This document shows, piece after piece, positions 48,745 to 59,832 of a stretch of 64,000 bases of DNA; the stretch's first letter is position 1, and the number at the start of each line of letters is the position of its first letter. The stretch is from Marsupella aquatica. Lineage: Eukaryota > Marchantiophyta. The position numbers were made by a program, and so were the translations under genes. The stretch is from assembly GCA_973895155.1 (NCBI GenBank), contig OZ316894.1, positions 26,164,001 through 26,228,000 of the forward strand, read 5' to 3'. A model generated the notes under the pieces. The model searched no databases. It saw only the letters and a program-made list of their open reading frames with translations, and was not told where the DNA came from.

Positions 48745-49120
48745 GGAACACTTATTGGTAACTGAATGATCCCATCAAATTTCACTTGCTGAAAAGTCCA
48801 TGACATTTTCTAGTAGAGTAAAAATTGCAGTGGCAAGGTAATGGACCAAATTCAGAGAGAAGTGTACATGAACAATCATCTGTAAAGCACGCAATCCCTT
48901 CGAGGTTCACTCACTGATAAGTACCTTATTTTCGTAGTGGAGTAAAAAGTGCTCTTATAGAGAGATAAGAGACCCAATTTTGGGAATAAGTGTACATGAA
49001 CAATAATCTGGAAAGCACACAATCCCTTCAAATTTCACTTACTGATAAGTGCATGCCGTTTACTGTACAGTAAACCTTGCACTTACAGGGTAAAGGACCC
49101 TATTTAGGGTAGGGATGTAC
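48745..49120. repeat. Tandem repeat, three copies of about 127 bp, upstream of ALIX
   Basis: The marker tcaaatttcacttNctgaNa plus agtNc occurs at about 48775, 48902 and 49028, spaced 127 and 126 bases. Copies share gtgtacatgaacaatNatct and agagacccaattNNggg-like segments. The array ends about 850 bases before the ALIX start codon. Confidence 0.85.
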
Positions 49121-49190
49121 AATTTAGGACTCGAATCACTGGACTATTCACGGATGGAGGACAATTGCACATTGACTAAAGAGAGTAACA

Positions 49191-49967
49191 TCTATACTCT
49201 TATTTATAAGTGCACAATTTTTCGAGTGTGCACTTATGACGTGGTGCAAACCCCCTTTAGTGCACACGGTGGTGCTTCTTTCGCGGGGAGTGTGCAATTA
49301 GAGAGGGGCGAGTGTATTTATGTTTCGCTCCTTTACGTCCGGGAAAAGAAACTACACGACATTCAAAGCGCGGAGGCAAAAGGTTGAAGGTTGCCCCGCC
49401 TCGAAGCAAAACGAACGCAGTGATCTTCCCTCCGTTTTGTGTCTGCAGAAAGAAACCCACCGTCCACGATCGGTGCTGCTGTTGCGCACCTTCCCACCTT
49501 GCAGTCTCGGTGACTCAGGAAAGGATTTGATTTGGGTCGAGTTTTGTCGAGACGGAGAAAGCGATTCGGAGTCGTTCACACCACGTCGATCGATCTATTG
49601 GGGTGCAAGATCTCTGGGTTGGATTGGAGGCATCGTATTTGAGTGGCGTGACCCGGCAAAGGGTTGTAGTTTGGTGTGGAATCGATTGGATTATTGGAGA
49701 GTGTCAGATTTGGACGGATGCCAATGCTGACAATTTATTGTGGAGATGGATTGGTGAATTGATTTGCCCTAATTTACGACATGGCTGGCGTGGGCTCGCT
49801 TTTACTCCAGAAATCTGCAGCAACAAAAGGTCTGTCGATCGATCCCTTGTGGTGCAGTGAGTGAGTGAGTGGTAAGGCTGTAATTCGGATTCTTTGGACG
49901 ATATCGTGGCCGGAGTGGCCGAAGCTTGACTGAATTGTGCGCGAGGAGGTGGATTTCGATAGAAAAG
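49191..49967 (+). promoter_or_regulatory. Promoter and 5' leader of ALIX
   Basis: A TATA-like TATTTATAAG lies at about 49199-49208, followed by tgacgtggtgc, which contains an ACGTGG core. The sequence to the ATG at 49968 has no conserved coding frame and is read as leader. Exact transcription start is unknown. Confidence 0.35.
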
Positions 49968-52900
49968 ATGGCTGCTTCAACAGTCACGATAAATGTCATG
50001 CTTGCCATTCATGCCAAGAAGACGGTGTCGGTGGACATGGTGAAGCCCTTGCGGCAGTACATAGTCCACCATTATTCCGAAAGGGAGGCACATGACATGG
50101 AGGAGGATCTACAATCCGTGCAGCAGATGCACAACGAAGTGGAGAGGGCGAACGACGCCCTCGAGGCGCGGAGGGATCTCCTCCAGAGGTATTTTCGTGC
50201 TCTCTCCGTAATGGAGTCCCGGTTCCCAATTTCGAACGAGAAGGAGCACGTTAGCACCCTTTACTTCACGTGGTACGATGCTTTCAAACAGGGACGGAAA
50301 GCTACTCAACAAAACATCCATTTCGAGAAGGCTGCTATCGCATTTAATTTAGGCGCAGTCCAGTCTCAATTAGCCCTTTCAGCTGACCGCTCCTCTGCCA
50401 ATGGATTGAAGCAAGCTTGCAATTGTTTCCAAGCATCAGCAGGAGCTTTTGCATTCTTACGAGATAACATCTCCATGAAGGCTTCTGGATCGTCGTCCAC
50501 TGTGGACATATCTGTGGAATGTGCTGGCATGTTGGAAAGGCTGATGCTTGCACAGGCTCAGGAGTGTTTTCTGGAGAAGGTGTTGAGTGACAACAGGCCG
50601 TCATCCCTCTGCTCCAAGGTGGCGAAGCAAGTAGGGTTGTATTATGAAGAAGCATACGCAGCTTTGGTGCTTCCTCCTCTCAGTCAGCACTTCGACCGCA
50701 CCTGGGTTGCTCATGTGCAAATGAAGGCTGCCCAGTTCCACGCGGAAGCGAATTATCGTATTTCCCTTGAGCTCCACGAGCAGGAGAAAATAGACGAGGA
50801 GATTGCTCGCTTGAAGGCCGCCAGTCAACTGCTGGCAGACTGTAAAAAGTCAGGAAGGGGAGTGGTTGGGCCTCTGCTGGATGCCGTCACCAAGCTCGAG
50901 GGCAACGTGAATCGCAATTTGGAGCGTGCAAATAAGGAGAATGATAGGGTTTACTTGATGAGGGTTCCGCCCGTTGAATCTTTACCTCCTCTCCCTACCG
51001 CCGTACTCGTTAAATCCACTTCTCAGGTGGACGTTTTGGATGCAAGTAAGGAGAAGATGTTTGCAGTACTGGTTCCCGACAGCAGTGCCAAGGCCCTTTC
51101 CAAGTACACGGAGATGTTGGACGATGTCATCCGAGTGCAAGCAGAGAAATTGCAGCAAGAGAGTGAAATCACGAGAGTGAAGCTGCGGGAGATGGATCTA
51201 CCTGATTCCCTACAGGCTCTGGAAGGGAGCGCTGCTCTCCCCGAGCAGCTGCGAGATGATGTAGAAGCAGTCCAGATAGACGGAGGTCCAGAAGGGTTGG
51301 ACACGGAAATGAGACAGCTGAGAGATCTGAGGCGCGTAAACGAAGAGCTCCTGGTGCAAACGGAGGAGTTACTGGAGAAGGAGGCAAGGGAAGATGCCCA
51401 AATTAGAACCCAGTTCGGAACGAGATGGACAAGGCCACAATCTAGTACCCTCACTAAGAATCTGCACGATCGAGCCAACGGATTCGCAGCAAATCTGAAG
51501 CAGGCCGCAGAAAGCGATGCTCGGATTGAACGCACCATCCGGGATAATATGCCTCTCATGGCGATCCTCGATGCAAGGCCGGTAAGCTTTTACTCTAGCT
51601 ATAGGCGTTTCTGAGAAACTACTGTTTATCTTGATAAATTGTCTTAGGCTGAATCTCTCAAATTTATGACGAAAACTAAAATTACAAGATGTCTTGAGGT
51701 AAGATCATGGACGTGCGTTCCTAATGCATCCATTTTATTCTTAATTCACGTGTCTTCTCTGAGATTATGGTTGTGGGTGGCTCTGTGCATATAATTGATC
51801 TCATTGGATGAATGTAAGGCCGGGTTTTGTGTAACTAAGACATCTGATTGCTAGTTTGATTCTGACAAGATTTATTGATCAACTTTCAACGGTTGCCGTT
51901 GCAGATAGAATCTGCGTTGCCAACTCTTGGAAGGCCAATATTGTCCCTGAACGGCGATGAAGATTCAATTGTTGGGACTCTTCGACAGAGATTGGTATGA
52001 TTTATTTGGCTTTCTCATCTGCATAGCGTGCTTAGCTCCGTTGTCGATGAGATGGATGTCGGGCCTTTCACTTTTGCCCTCTTATCATTGGTGTTTCCTG
52101 TCAACAGGGAGAATTGGAAGCCCTTGGGCAACAGCGTGCCGGATTGGAGGATATGCTGAAGGATATGAAGCGGAAGGTATTTCAGATTGAACTTATAATT
52201 TTCGATGAGCTGATGCACCTTTTAAGGTTTTTGAGAGTGACCAGTTTGGCAGGAATAACGAGACCTTGGTTGACACTGGTTGGTGTTGTTATTGTCCATT
52301 CCAGGATAACATACTGCCAAAGTTGATGACAACCTCGGGATCTTATGAAGAACTTTTCAAGAAGGAACTCGCGAAGTTTGATCCTATATGTATAGAAGTC
52401 GCCAAAAATGTGGATGCGCAGGAGAGACTGCTGCAGCAAATCAAGGTAAACTCAAAACCTAGTGACGTTTTGTTTGCCTGTGCTCACTTATGTGGTCTGG
52501 TCTTCGAATTGTGGTCTTCAGTAAGACTTCGATGATTTTATCAAAATTTTATAAAATTCGAGTATATAAAATCAGCCAATAATTAGTTTTACTCTTGAAC
52601 ATCGGCTAGTGAGCTCCTTTTAAACGTCTTATAGAGTGTGATCGTTAGCTCTCGATCCATGGGTTTAATTTGCACACCAAGACCTTCATAAGCAATGATC
52701 AAGTGAAACTTGAAATTTCGCTGAGTGACTCTTGCTTTCGTATTTTCCAGGCTCACAATGATACCTTTGCTGCTACTTTCAACCTGGAAGAATACAGAGG
52801 TTAGTCATAGCAAAGCACTGTTTGGTGTGGTGCATCGTGTGGCCTCCTCGCAATTGCACGTACTAAAGCTATCTGAATTTATGTTGTTGAGATTGTGCAA

Positions 52901-54472
52901 GTCGGAGGGGTTATCTTGCACCTTACGTCTATTTCAGCTATTAGTAGACATTGCAAACAGATCCCTTACATTTCCTCTAAGCATTGAATTATTGTGCATT
53001 TTTAGTTTGTCTCAAGGTAGTCTAGTAGGCATTGATTTTTGTATGATTGTTCTAAAGGAGATGAGTGATGATTTATTAGCCATCCCATCTACTTTTGAGT
53101 TGTAGTCCAAATGTGGAGATTCCTGAAGAAAGTTTGACGATTATCTTTCGGCTCTTAACTTACCGACTTAGGAGATCTATTGATGACTCAGTGCACATTG
53201 TCTTTACGCAGCTAATCGAGAGAAGGCATACAAACAAGTCAATGCTGCTATTGTAAAATATCGGGAAATCCGAGAGAACATCAATGAGGGTCTTAAGTTT
53301 TACGTCACTCTTCAGGTATGACCTACTCTTTGAGAGAAAGTTAGTGGTTCAATTGTAGTGACATTTTAGAGATCGATGAAGTTGAAGACGCCTGCAGTAA
53401 TTGGATGTACAAAGTTACTTCTAGGTCAGTTGAAACTCTTGATTGGATGTGTGATGTTGGCTCTGGTTTTAGTATGTTATTTTTCTGAGACACTTGGTTC
53501 GTCATCTCAGAGTATTTGGGCTATCGCTTCCAGTATTGTGAATTTAGAACGTTTTTGCACCTTATTCGAACTAGCTTGAACTCCGGTTAGATCGTTTCTC
53601 GAGAAGCCGTTAAACGATCACTTCCCTGAATTTTGGGTGAACGCCCTGCAAGTGGAAGGAGGGTATGAAAGAGAGAAGAAGCTGGACGAAGGCAGAGTCA
53701 CTGTAGTGTTGGAAGATTTAATTGCAGATAAGCTCAGTCTATAAACTAGGGGCACCTTGTCATGGATGCACACTGACTTTTTATTTCTACTGTATTCTGT
53801 CAGGATGCAATTACGAACTTGAAACAACAGTGTAGCGATTATGTGATGACCCGGAACATACAATGCCGAGAAATGATGGAAGATCTTCAACGTCAGATCG
53901 CTGGTCTTTCCTTCAGTGATGGTGGTCCAGGTCGGGCCTATCCTCCAGCTCAAAGGACTTCGACAGCGCATGAATACCCAGCAGTTGGTACTGCTCAAAG
54001 GTCACAGCATGAACACCCAGCTGTTGGTACTGCTCAAAGGTCTCAGTCACAGTCGTCTCAAAATCACTCGGCATCTGCTCCACAAGGCTCACACCCTCCG
54101 TATTATCATCAGACCTCACCGTCAGTTGCAAATGTGGGTACTCAGCCACAACATCCTTCGTCATACGCTGCTTATCAGGCACCTCCGCAACATCAGCCAG
54201 GAACACCATCTACGTATTATGCAACTCAACAACAAAATCCTCCTGCCCCACCATATTATGCCCCTCAAGCGCCAGCGCAGCAGAATCCCTCACAACCGCC
54301 TCCTAACTATAATCAGCCTCCTTATCCAGGTTGGCAAGGTCCATACTACAATGCTGCTAGTAATCAGTCAAACCCACAAGCATCGCAAAATCCTCCTCCT
54401 TACTACAACCCTACCGCAGGAGGATACTACCCTGGCCCTTCTCCTGGTGGATACTACAAACCACCATCATGA
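49968..54472 (+). CDS. ALIX: ALIX homologue: BRO1 domain, ALIX V domain and Pro-rich tail
   Basis: ALIX is an ESCRT-associated adaptor for cargo sorting at multivesicular endosomes; plant ALIX also supports vacuole and phosphate-transporter trafficking. Exons: 49968-51581, 51905-51994, 52108-52176, 52305-52445, 52751-52799, 53212-53315, 53804-54472, phase-consistent, 911 aa. ATG 49968 gives MAASTVTINVMLAIHAKKT; the frame is open upstream only from TTG. The BRO1 domain spans about residues 5-390 with IHFEKAAIAFNLGAVQSQLA. The coiled V domain covers about 400-720 and includes AQRAGLEDMLK-like QQRAGLEDMLKDMKRK and EIRENINEGLKFYVTLQDA. The tail from about 730 is rich in Pro, Tyr and Gln, suited to binding SH3/ESCRT/UEV partners. 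An 11-residue unit (YPAVGTAQRSQ / HPAVGTAQRSQ) is duplicated at its start. The remarkably long first exon (1.6 kb) contrasts with six short later ones. Confidence 0.94.
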
Positions 54473-54787
54473 TCTTTGCTTCGCCTTTGGACTTGGAAGC
54501 TTCGATGTTGAGTAATATACATATTATGACAGATTAAATGTGGTTTAATTGTTTTCAGGTAAAGATTTTTCTGTACATGACGTACCTCTCTGCTAGTATA
54601 TAGGGTTGTCTCTTTGGAGCAGTGTACCCTTAGAAAGTTAGATAGCAAGAGTATTTTTGTAAATCCTTGTTGCAAACCATACCAAGGATGCATGTTTTGA
54701 ACGGATCCCTTGAAGTGCGTCCGTATGCCTGATGATACAGCCCTCACGTTACGAGAAGGCGCGATAATTCAACCCATATATTGCGGG

Positions 54788-54822
54788 GTTCTGATCGTGA
54801 TGTTGAATATCACGATCAGAAC
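54788..54822. other. Perfect 14-bp inverted repeat (hairpin) downstream of ALIX
   Basis: GTTCTGATCGTGAT at 54788-54801 is followed by a 7-base spacer and by its exact reverse complement at 54809-54822. It lies about 315 bases after the ALIX stop, within or just past the likely 3' UTR. Confidence 0.9.
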
Positions 54823-54873
54823 TTTTAGTCACAAGTTTATCTGAAACAGCTAGGAGGAATTTGGAGGAGTTAG

Positions 54874-55161
54874 TTAAGCCTCACTGTGAAGGTCAAGGCT
54901 AGCCCGTTGAGAAGGAGACCTTTTAAATGTATCAAAACGCAGTGAGTCCAGGCTCATCTTTGCAGAGATATTACTACGAGAGACCTCTCTAATCTGCAGG
55001 ATCTGTTGCAACTGTAGCCGGTCATCAAATACACCCTCCAGAAGAGGACATGCAGGAGAGAAGTTTCGCCTTTTCAAATTTCTTTCTTCCCTGGTGGGAC
55101 TGACAATGAATGCTAGACGGACACTATCCGACTCCAATTGATGATGTTTGTCTAGAAACAT
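54874..55161 (-). CDS. Possible small protein or terminal exon, unrecognised
   Basis: An ATG-started frame of 95 codons, with an in-frame TGA just upstream, ends in TAA. Its composition looks protein-like, with Ser/Arg phosphosite-type patterns near the end (SLDSLRFDTFKRSPSQRASL). A possible splice acceptor (tttctag) lies 11 bases inside the frame, so this could also be the last exon of a longer minus-strand gene. I found no partner exon and do not recognise the family. A chance frame remains possible. Confidence 0.25.
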   Translation of the reverse strand: MFLDKHHQLESDSVRLAFIVSPTREERNLKRRNFSPACPLLEGVFDDRLQLQQILQIREVSRSNISAKMSLDSLRFDTFKRSPSQRASLDLHSEA

Positions 55162-55199
55162 GATCGATATTCACAGCAATTACTGTCTTGATCTAGCAA

Positions 55200-57490
55200 T
55201 AGCGTCGAGGCACGCGGAGTTGTGTTTCAGCTCATTAAAAGTGTTAGAAAAAGTGTTAAAGACTCTTAAGATAATAGCGGCAATGAAAGGGATTATTACG
55301 ACAGCAAAGTAGTGAAGCGTGTTTCAACTCACTAGAAATGCGGGAACCAAAGAATTCTTGCCGTGCCTAAATAGGGCTACGGATCAGATGTTGCTGACTG
55401 TGTTAGTATTTTCTCCACCAAGGGAGTTGATGACACAGACTTGTGAAGAAAACTGCGACCAATGTCAATGTGCGGAAGGGTTGCTAGGATTTCTCATGCA
55501 TACGATAGAAGTTGCGATTCAAATAATTGTTATGGTTTCACCCATGGTGTGTAAAATTGGTGTTCAGGTTGGCACAAGGATGAAGTGACCAACAATTCTG
55601 TCAACTTTGATTGACTGAAGGATTAAATTGTGTAGATCAAAGAGAAAAAAGGGCCAATCTACGAAATTTACTGTGAATGACTGAAGAATTAAAACGTGTG
55701 ATCCAAAGAGAGAAAAGGCCAAAGAAAGTGCAATGGAGTAAGTCAAGGAGGTCCAGAAATTGCATGCACCAAACTTACTTAAAAAGACAAATGCAACCCC
55801 CACAAACGTAGAAATAGAAAAAATACAGAATACTAATTAACTACCTCTGCAAACACGTGCTAATTAATGGTCCACATCTAGTAAACCAGTCCTCGAAGAC
55901 AACCTTGCCCACATCTATGACCATCTAGTACAACAAAACCAGCCCTCGGAGACTAAATCGGATGTCGCTGCTCGTAAATCTCTGGTGTAACCTTTTCCTT
56001 CGATCTTCCTATGTGAATTGACTGAATCCCTTCCAGACACTAAATTATACAAAAATATTTGGCTTGTTCATGCAGCCAAGCGTACGTCCATGCTTCTGTT
56101 AGCTTTAATTTGGACAGACTGTCTGTACATTGTGCAAAACAGTCTATATGAAGATTTGCCTGCTCCTGTGTAATAGTATGCTGTGTGTTTGATATGCTTC
56201 CATTTTGTTGCTTAGGTGTGTCTGTTATCTATCCAAATGAAGCCCGGGTGGACCACCATGTTGTGAGTTTTGGGCTTAAAACTTGATGATTATGAGTCTA
56301 AAAATAAGTCAGAAGGAGTAGACTTAAGAAAACACAAACCCAAATATTATATATTAACATAATGAAACTTAATCTAATAGAATTTACCCCTCTTCATTCC
56401 ATGCTGAATAACTCAACTAAAATGGCCAAATCTTCACTCTCACTTTGATGGAAGTGTAGCTTACTTACTCCTCTAGCACATACTCAAAACTAAAAAAATA
56501 TTTGAATTTATGAACATTGAATTATTACAATTAAACTTAAATTTTGGGAAATGTGATCCATGGGAATTTCAAAAGGCCGACGTTGTGGTCCATGGAAGCA
56601 TCATTTTCCCTTTTTCTGCTTGGTGCCATTTTTTAAGGGACTTTGTTGCAATCTATTATTTTGCTCTTTGGTAGCCAAATAGTGAGGTTTTAAAGCAGCC
56701 AGGTAGGATTTTATGGGCTTAAGCAAGTGCCTAAAATTAGCATAGTATATCTATAATCTCACTCTCCCATTGTCATTTTACAAAATGCATTTTGGGCTGG
56801 AAGCAATTCTGGCTGTTTGATGAAAAACAGTTTTTCCCTCACCATAGGATCTGCTCATAACACCGCTCCTAATCCTGGAGTACGTACTGCACAGCCCTGC
56901 ACCATTGATATCCTTGCTTTGGCTCTCAACTTGAATGCTTGCAACAACAACCCATCCTCCCCCTCACCCCTCTACAACCCAGACAAAACAACAATATTCC
57001 ATGGAGGCATTTATATAAATTCAGACTAAGTATGATTAATTATGTAGTCATATAAATTTCCCAAATTCAATAGAACACATATTTTAATTTGCTCCAGTGT
57101 CCTATGTTGACTTATTAATGATTGTAAAGTCAAATGGAGTCGCAGAAATAAGACTCATGTTAAGTTAGAGCACTTTAGTGGTCAAGCTAGTCATAACTGG
57201 TCTGGGGAGTATTCTACTAGTGGGTAGACAAAAAAATCTTACTGACCCTCCTATGAGGAGGTGTACTTTTGAGCTTTACCATGATTTTGAGTTTCTTCCT
57301 CAATAGGGTAGACGTTCTTTTGCTATGGACTCTTTGGCTTTTGGGTTTTGGATCCTGGGTTTTTCCCTGGTTCTCCCCTTGAGTCTCGTGCTGGTTTTTA
57401 TCCTTGTTCTCGCATCTTGGGTCTCGTGCTGATTTCACCCTTTGCTGTCTCCCCTTGAGTCTTGTGCTGGGACTCGTGCCTTTGTGGAGC
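55200..57490. other. Intergenic region between ALIX and the amidohydrolase
   Basis: AT-rich sequence without a conserved coding frame. A short local duplication is visible at about 55600-55720 (gactgaaggattaaattgtg / gactgaagaattaaaacgtg). Nothing else is supported. Confidence 0.45.
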
Positions 57491-57726
57491 TTTGTGTTCT
57501 TTGGCTATGCCGTGTAAACTCGATTAATAGTGGAGGCGGTCCGCACTGACTAGGTACTTTTCATTATAAAATGTTGATACTCACAAGAGCCGTCTGGAGA
57601 CGTAGTCAAGAAGGTCGTCATTGCAACGTAATTCATTACGTATCGCTTCACAAGATCTCCGGGTCCGGCGAATTGATCCCATGGAGTAATCCCGAACCCG
57701 CAAGGCCCACACGTAGTCACGTAACG

Positions 57727-57788
57727 TAGTCCACACCTTCAAGTCGAGCTTCTTGACTAGTCCACACCTTCAAGTCGAGCTTCTTGAC
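57727..57788. repeat. Perfect 31-bp tandem duplication in the amidohydrolase upstream region
   Basis: A 31-base unit starting tagtccacaccttcaagtcg at 57727 is repeated exactly at 57758. It lies about 170 bases upstream of the TATA box. Confidence 0.95.
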
Positions 57789-57815
57789 TAGGTCCCACAA
57801 TTTGGGGTCAGCCTC

Positions 57816-57884
57816 AACGCTGTGAGCTACAAAGCTAGAACGCTGTGAGCTACGAAGCTAGAACGCTGTGCGCTACGAAGAAAG
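57816..57884. repeat. Three tandem copies of a 23-bp unit in the amidohydrolase upstream region
   Basis: Units starting aacgctgtgagctac occur at 57816, 57839 and 57862. The third copy has gcgctac in place of gagctac. The array ends about 45 bases before the TATA box. Confidence 0.9.
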
Positions 57885-57927
57885 CTTCTCAGTTGAGGGC
57901 GCCCACCAGAGTCCCATGGCACAATCC

Positions 57928-57936
57928 TATATAAGT
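57928..57936 (+). promoter_or_regulatory. Probable TATA box of the amidohydrolase gene
   Basis: CTATATAAG matches the plant TATA consensus and lies about 400 bases upstream of the ATG at 58335. This implies a leader of roughly 370 bases if used. No competing TATA-like site is closer to the start codon. Confidence 0.45.
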
Positions 57937-58334
57937 CCCAACTTTGTGTCCATATGTATTCAGCCCGCTGACTTGCTTGCTTGTTCTCGAGTTAGCGATC
58001 ACTTCACCAGAGCGAAATCTCGTACTTCTTATCTCGGAGGAGGCTCCCAGACTTAACTCTTGGAGGTCCGGCTGCTGAGCTCAGTCCAGCGTATACCGTG
58101 CAGATCGATAGCGGGACCAATAGATCATTGAGAAGATATCAGTATTCTGCATCAAATCATCGTTGGAACGTCGATGATACAAATCTCAAAGCGAAGGACG
58201 GGTAGCAGATATCAAACTCGTACAACAAGTCCGACATTCTAGTACGTGTTGACAGGAGGGTTTCACAGCAGTCAACCCGTGAACCTGCTGTGTGAATCCA
58301 TCCTAGCTTCTGGGTACGTTCATTTGAACAGACA

Positions 58335-59832
58335 ATGACGATCAACAACATGAAAAGGTCTACTATTCGGGTTCTGGCTCTGCTTCAGCTCGTCATGTTG
58401 GTAGCATCTCAGGGTGGAATGCCCATGTCTCCTAGTACACCTGGTGCCCCATTATCACCGAGTAGTCCAATGCCTATGGCCGCGAAAATCGACACCCACT
58501 GTCACTATGTGCCCCCGTTCTACAAGGCCCTGCTGGATTCTCGCAACATAACATCCGGAGGAAGGCCCGTCCCGGTCTGGAATGCATCTGCTCACCTCGC
58601 TGTGATGGCACAGTTCGGCATCGAGACATCCGTGGTCGCAATTTCCACTCCGGGTGTAATACTGTCCCAGAATGCCCCTATCGAGGAAGGGCGGACCTTG
58701 GCCCGCCAGGTGAACGAGTATGGATACAACCTCACCATGGAATACCCAAAGAAATTTTTGTTCTGGGCCACCCTCACTCTTCCCGACCTGGAGGGAGCTG
58801 TTGCTGAGGCAATCTATGCCCTGGACACCCTAGGCGCCGCTGGAGTCATAATTGAAGCGAGCACTTACGGAGAGCTTCTGGGAACTCCTCGCTGGGCTCC
58901 TCTCTACAAAGTCCTTAACGACAGGAGTGCTGTCGTCTTCGTCCACCCCAGCAACTCTCCCTGCGCTGAGCAGCCTATCTGTAAGCAGATCTCACTTTGT
59001 TTCCTGTGCTGGTTGATTGATTCGAATCTGAGTTGAAGCTGGAGCATCTCGTGCCTGATTTTGTGATTAGTTACCTAGGTCTGCCTTCGAGAAGTACGCA
59101 TGCGCATGAACGTGCACTATAGTCGCCATAGATCCACATGTCTAGTTAGGTCTGGCCACTCGACGCAACTACGCCTCACTGTTTATGCTCGAATGAACAT
59201 AAACAACCACGAAGGCTGAATTTCTGGTTCAGACGCAGAAGCTAGGGAAGTGTCCCTTGATCAAACATCGATGGACTGTATCTAAAGTCTATAGATTTAA
59301 TCCGTTGCGATGCAAGAATTTGACAGGGTCATCTGATAATCTAACTCGTGTTTTGTTTGGAAATGCAGTTCTACCAAACTCCACCGACATCCCGTCTTAT
59401 GTGGTCGACTTCTTGCTGGACACTAGCCGTGCAGCAATCGACCTAGTATACAGAAACGTGACCACCGACTACCCAAACATCAATTGGATCCTTGCCCACT
59501 CGGGAGGATTTCTTCCATACGCAGGCATACGGGCAGCAGGTGGTTTGGCTTTGCTGTCTGGCAACCCGGCTGGCCAGACAATCTACCTCGGCAAGCTGAG
59601 GAATTTCCATGCTGATTTAGCCATCTCTGCGACTCAGTTCTCTCTTCCTAGCACGACACTGTTCTACGACTCCTCAAAACTTACCTACGGCTCTGATTAT
59701 CCTTATGCTCCCGTTACTGGGATCCAACAAAACAGCGACGAAATCACGACGTACCGCTTCAGCACCTCTGTCAGGAGGAAAATCGACTACAGCAATGCAT
59801 ATAAGCTCTTCAAGAAGTTTTTGAAAAAGTAA
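58335..59832 (+). CDS. Secreted ACMSD-type amidohydrolase (amidohydrolase_2 family decarboxylase/hydrolase)
   Basis: Exons 58335-58980 and 59369-59832 with a 388-bp GT-AG intron, 369 aa. Residues 1-26 look like a signal peptide (basic start, hydrophobic VLALLQLVMLVAS), then a Met/Pro/Ser-rich linker to about 48. The metal-binding TIM-barrel core follows: DTHCHYVPPFY with His55 and His57, VFVHPSNS with His204, LAHSGGF with His259 and YGSDYPY with Asp325. The spacing and flanking motifs (ARQVNEYGYNL, LDTLGAAGVI) match the ACMSD/gamma-resorcylate-decarboxylase-like superfamily, which removes CO2 from or hydrolyses aromatic and muconate compounds. The substrate cannot be told from sequence. A secreted copy suggests an apoplastic or vacuolar role. 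Close relatives I recall are mostly fungal or bacterial, so horizontal origin followed by intron gain is possible. Confidence 0.9.

Larger units (their letters stand above)
45780..49190. other. AT-rich intergenic region between the zinc-knuckle gene and ALIX
   Basis: No conserved coding frame is visible. A block of about 65 bases (gcatcctcagtacactacat through atactagcctcttt) recurs in diverged form at about 45815, 46500 and 47120. A degenerate short-period repeat occupies 47585-47850, and larger tandem duplications occupy 48420-49120. I see no transposon ends or enzyme motifs. Confidence 0.5.

Noticed and set aside
57490-58330. Possible LTR of a retrotransposon upstream of the amidohydrolase
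   Set aside because: A TATA box and short repeats are present, but there is no second LTR, primer-binding site, polypurine tract or polyprotein in the window.
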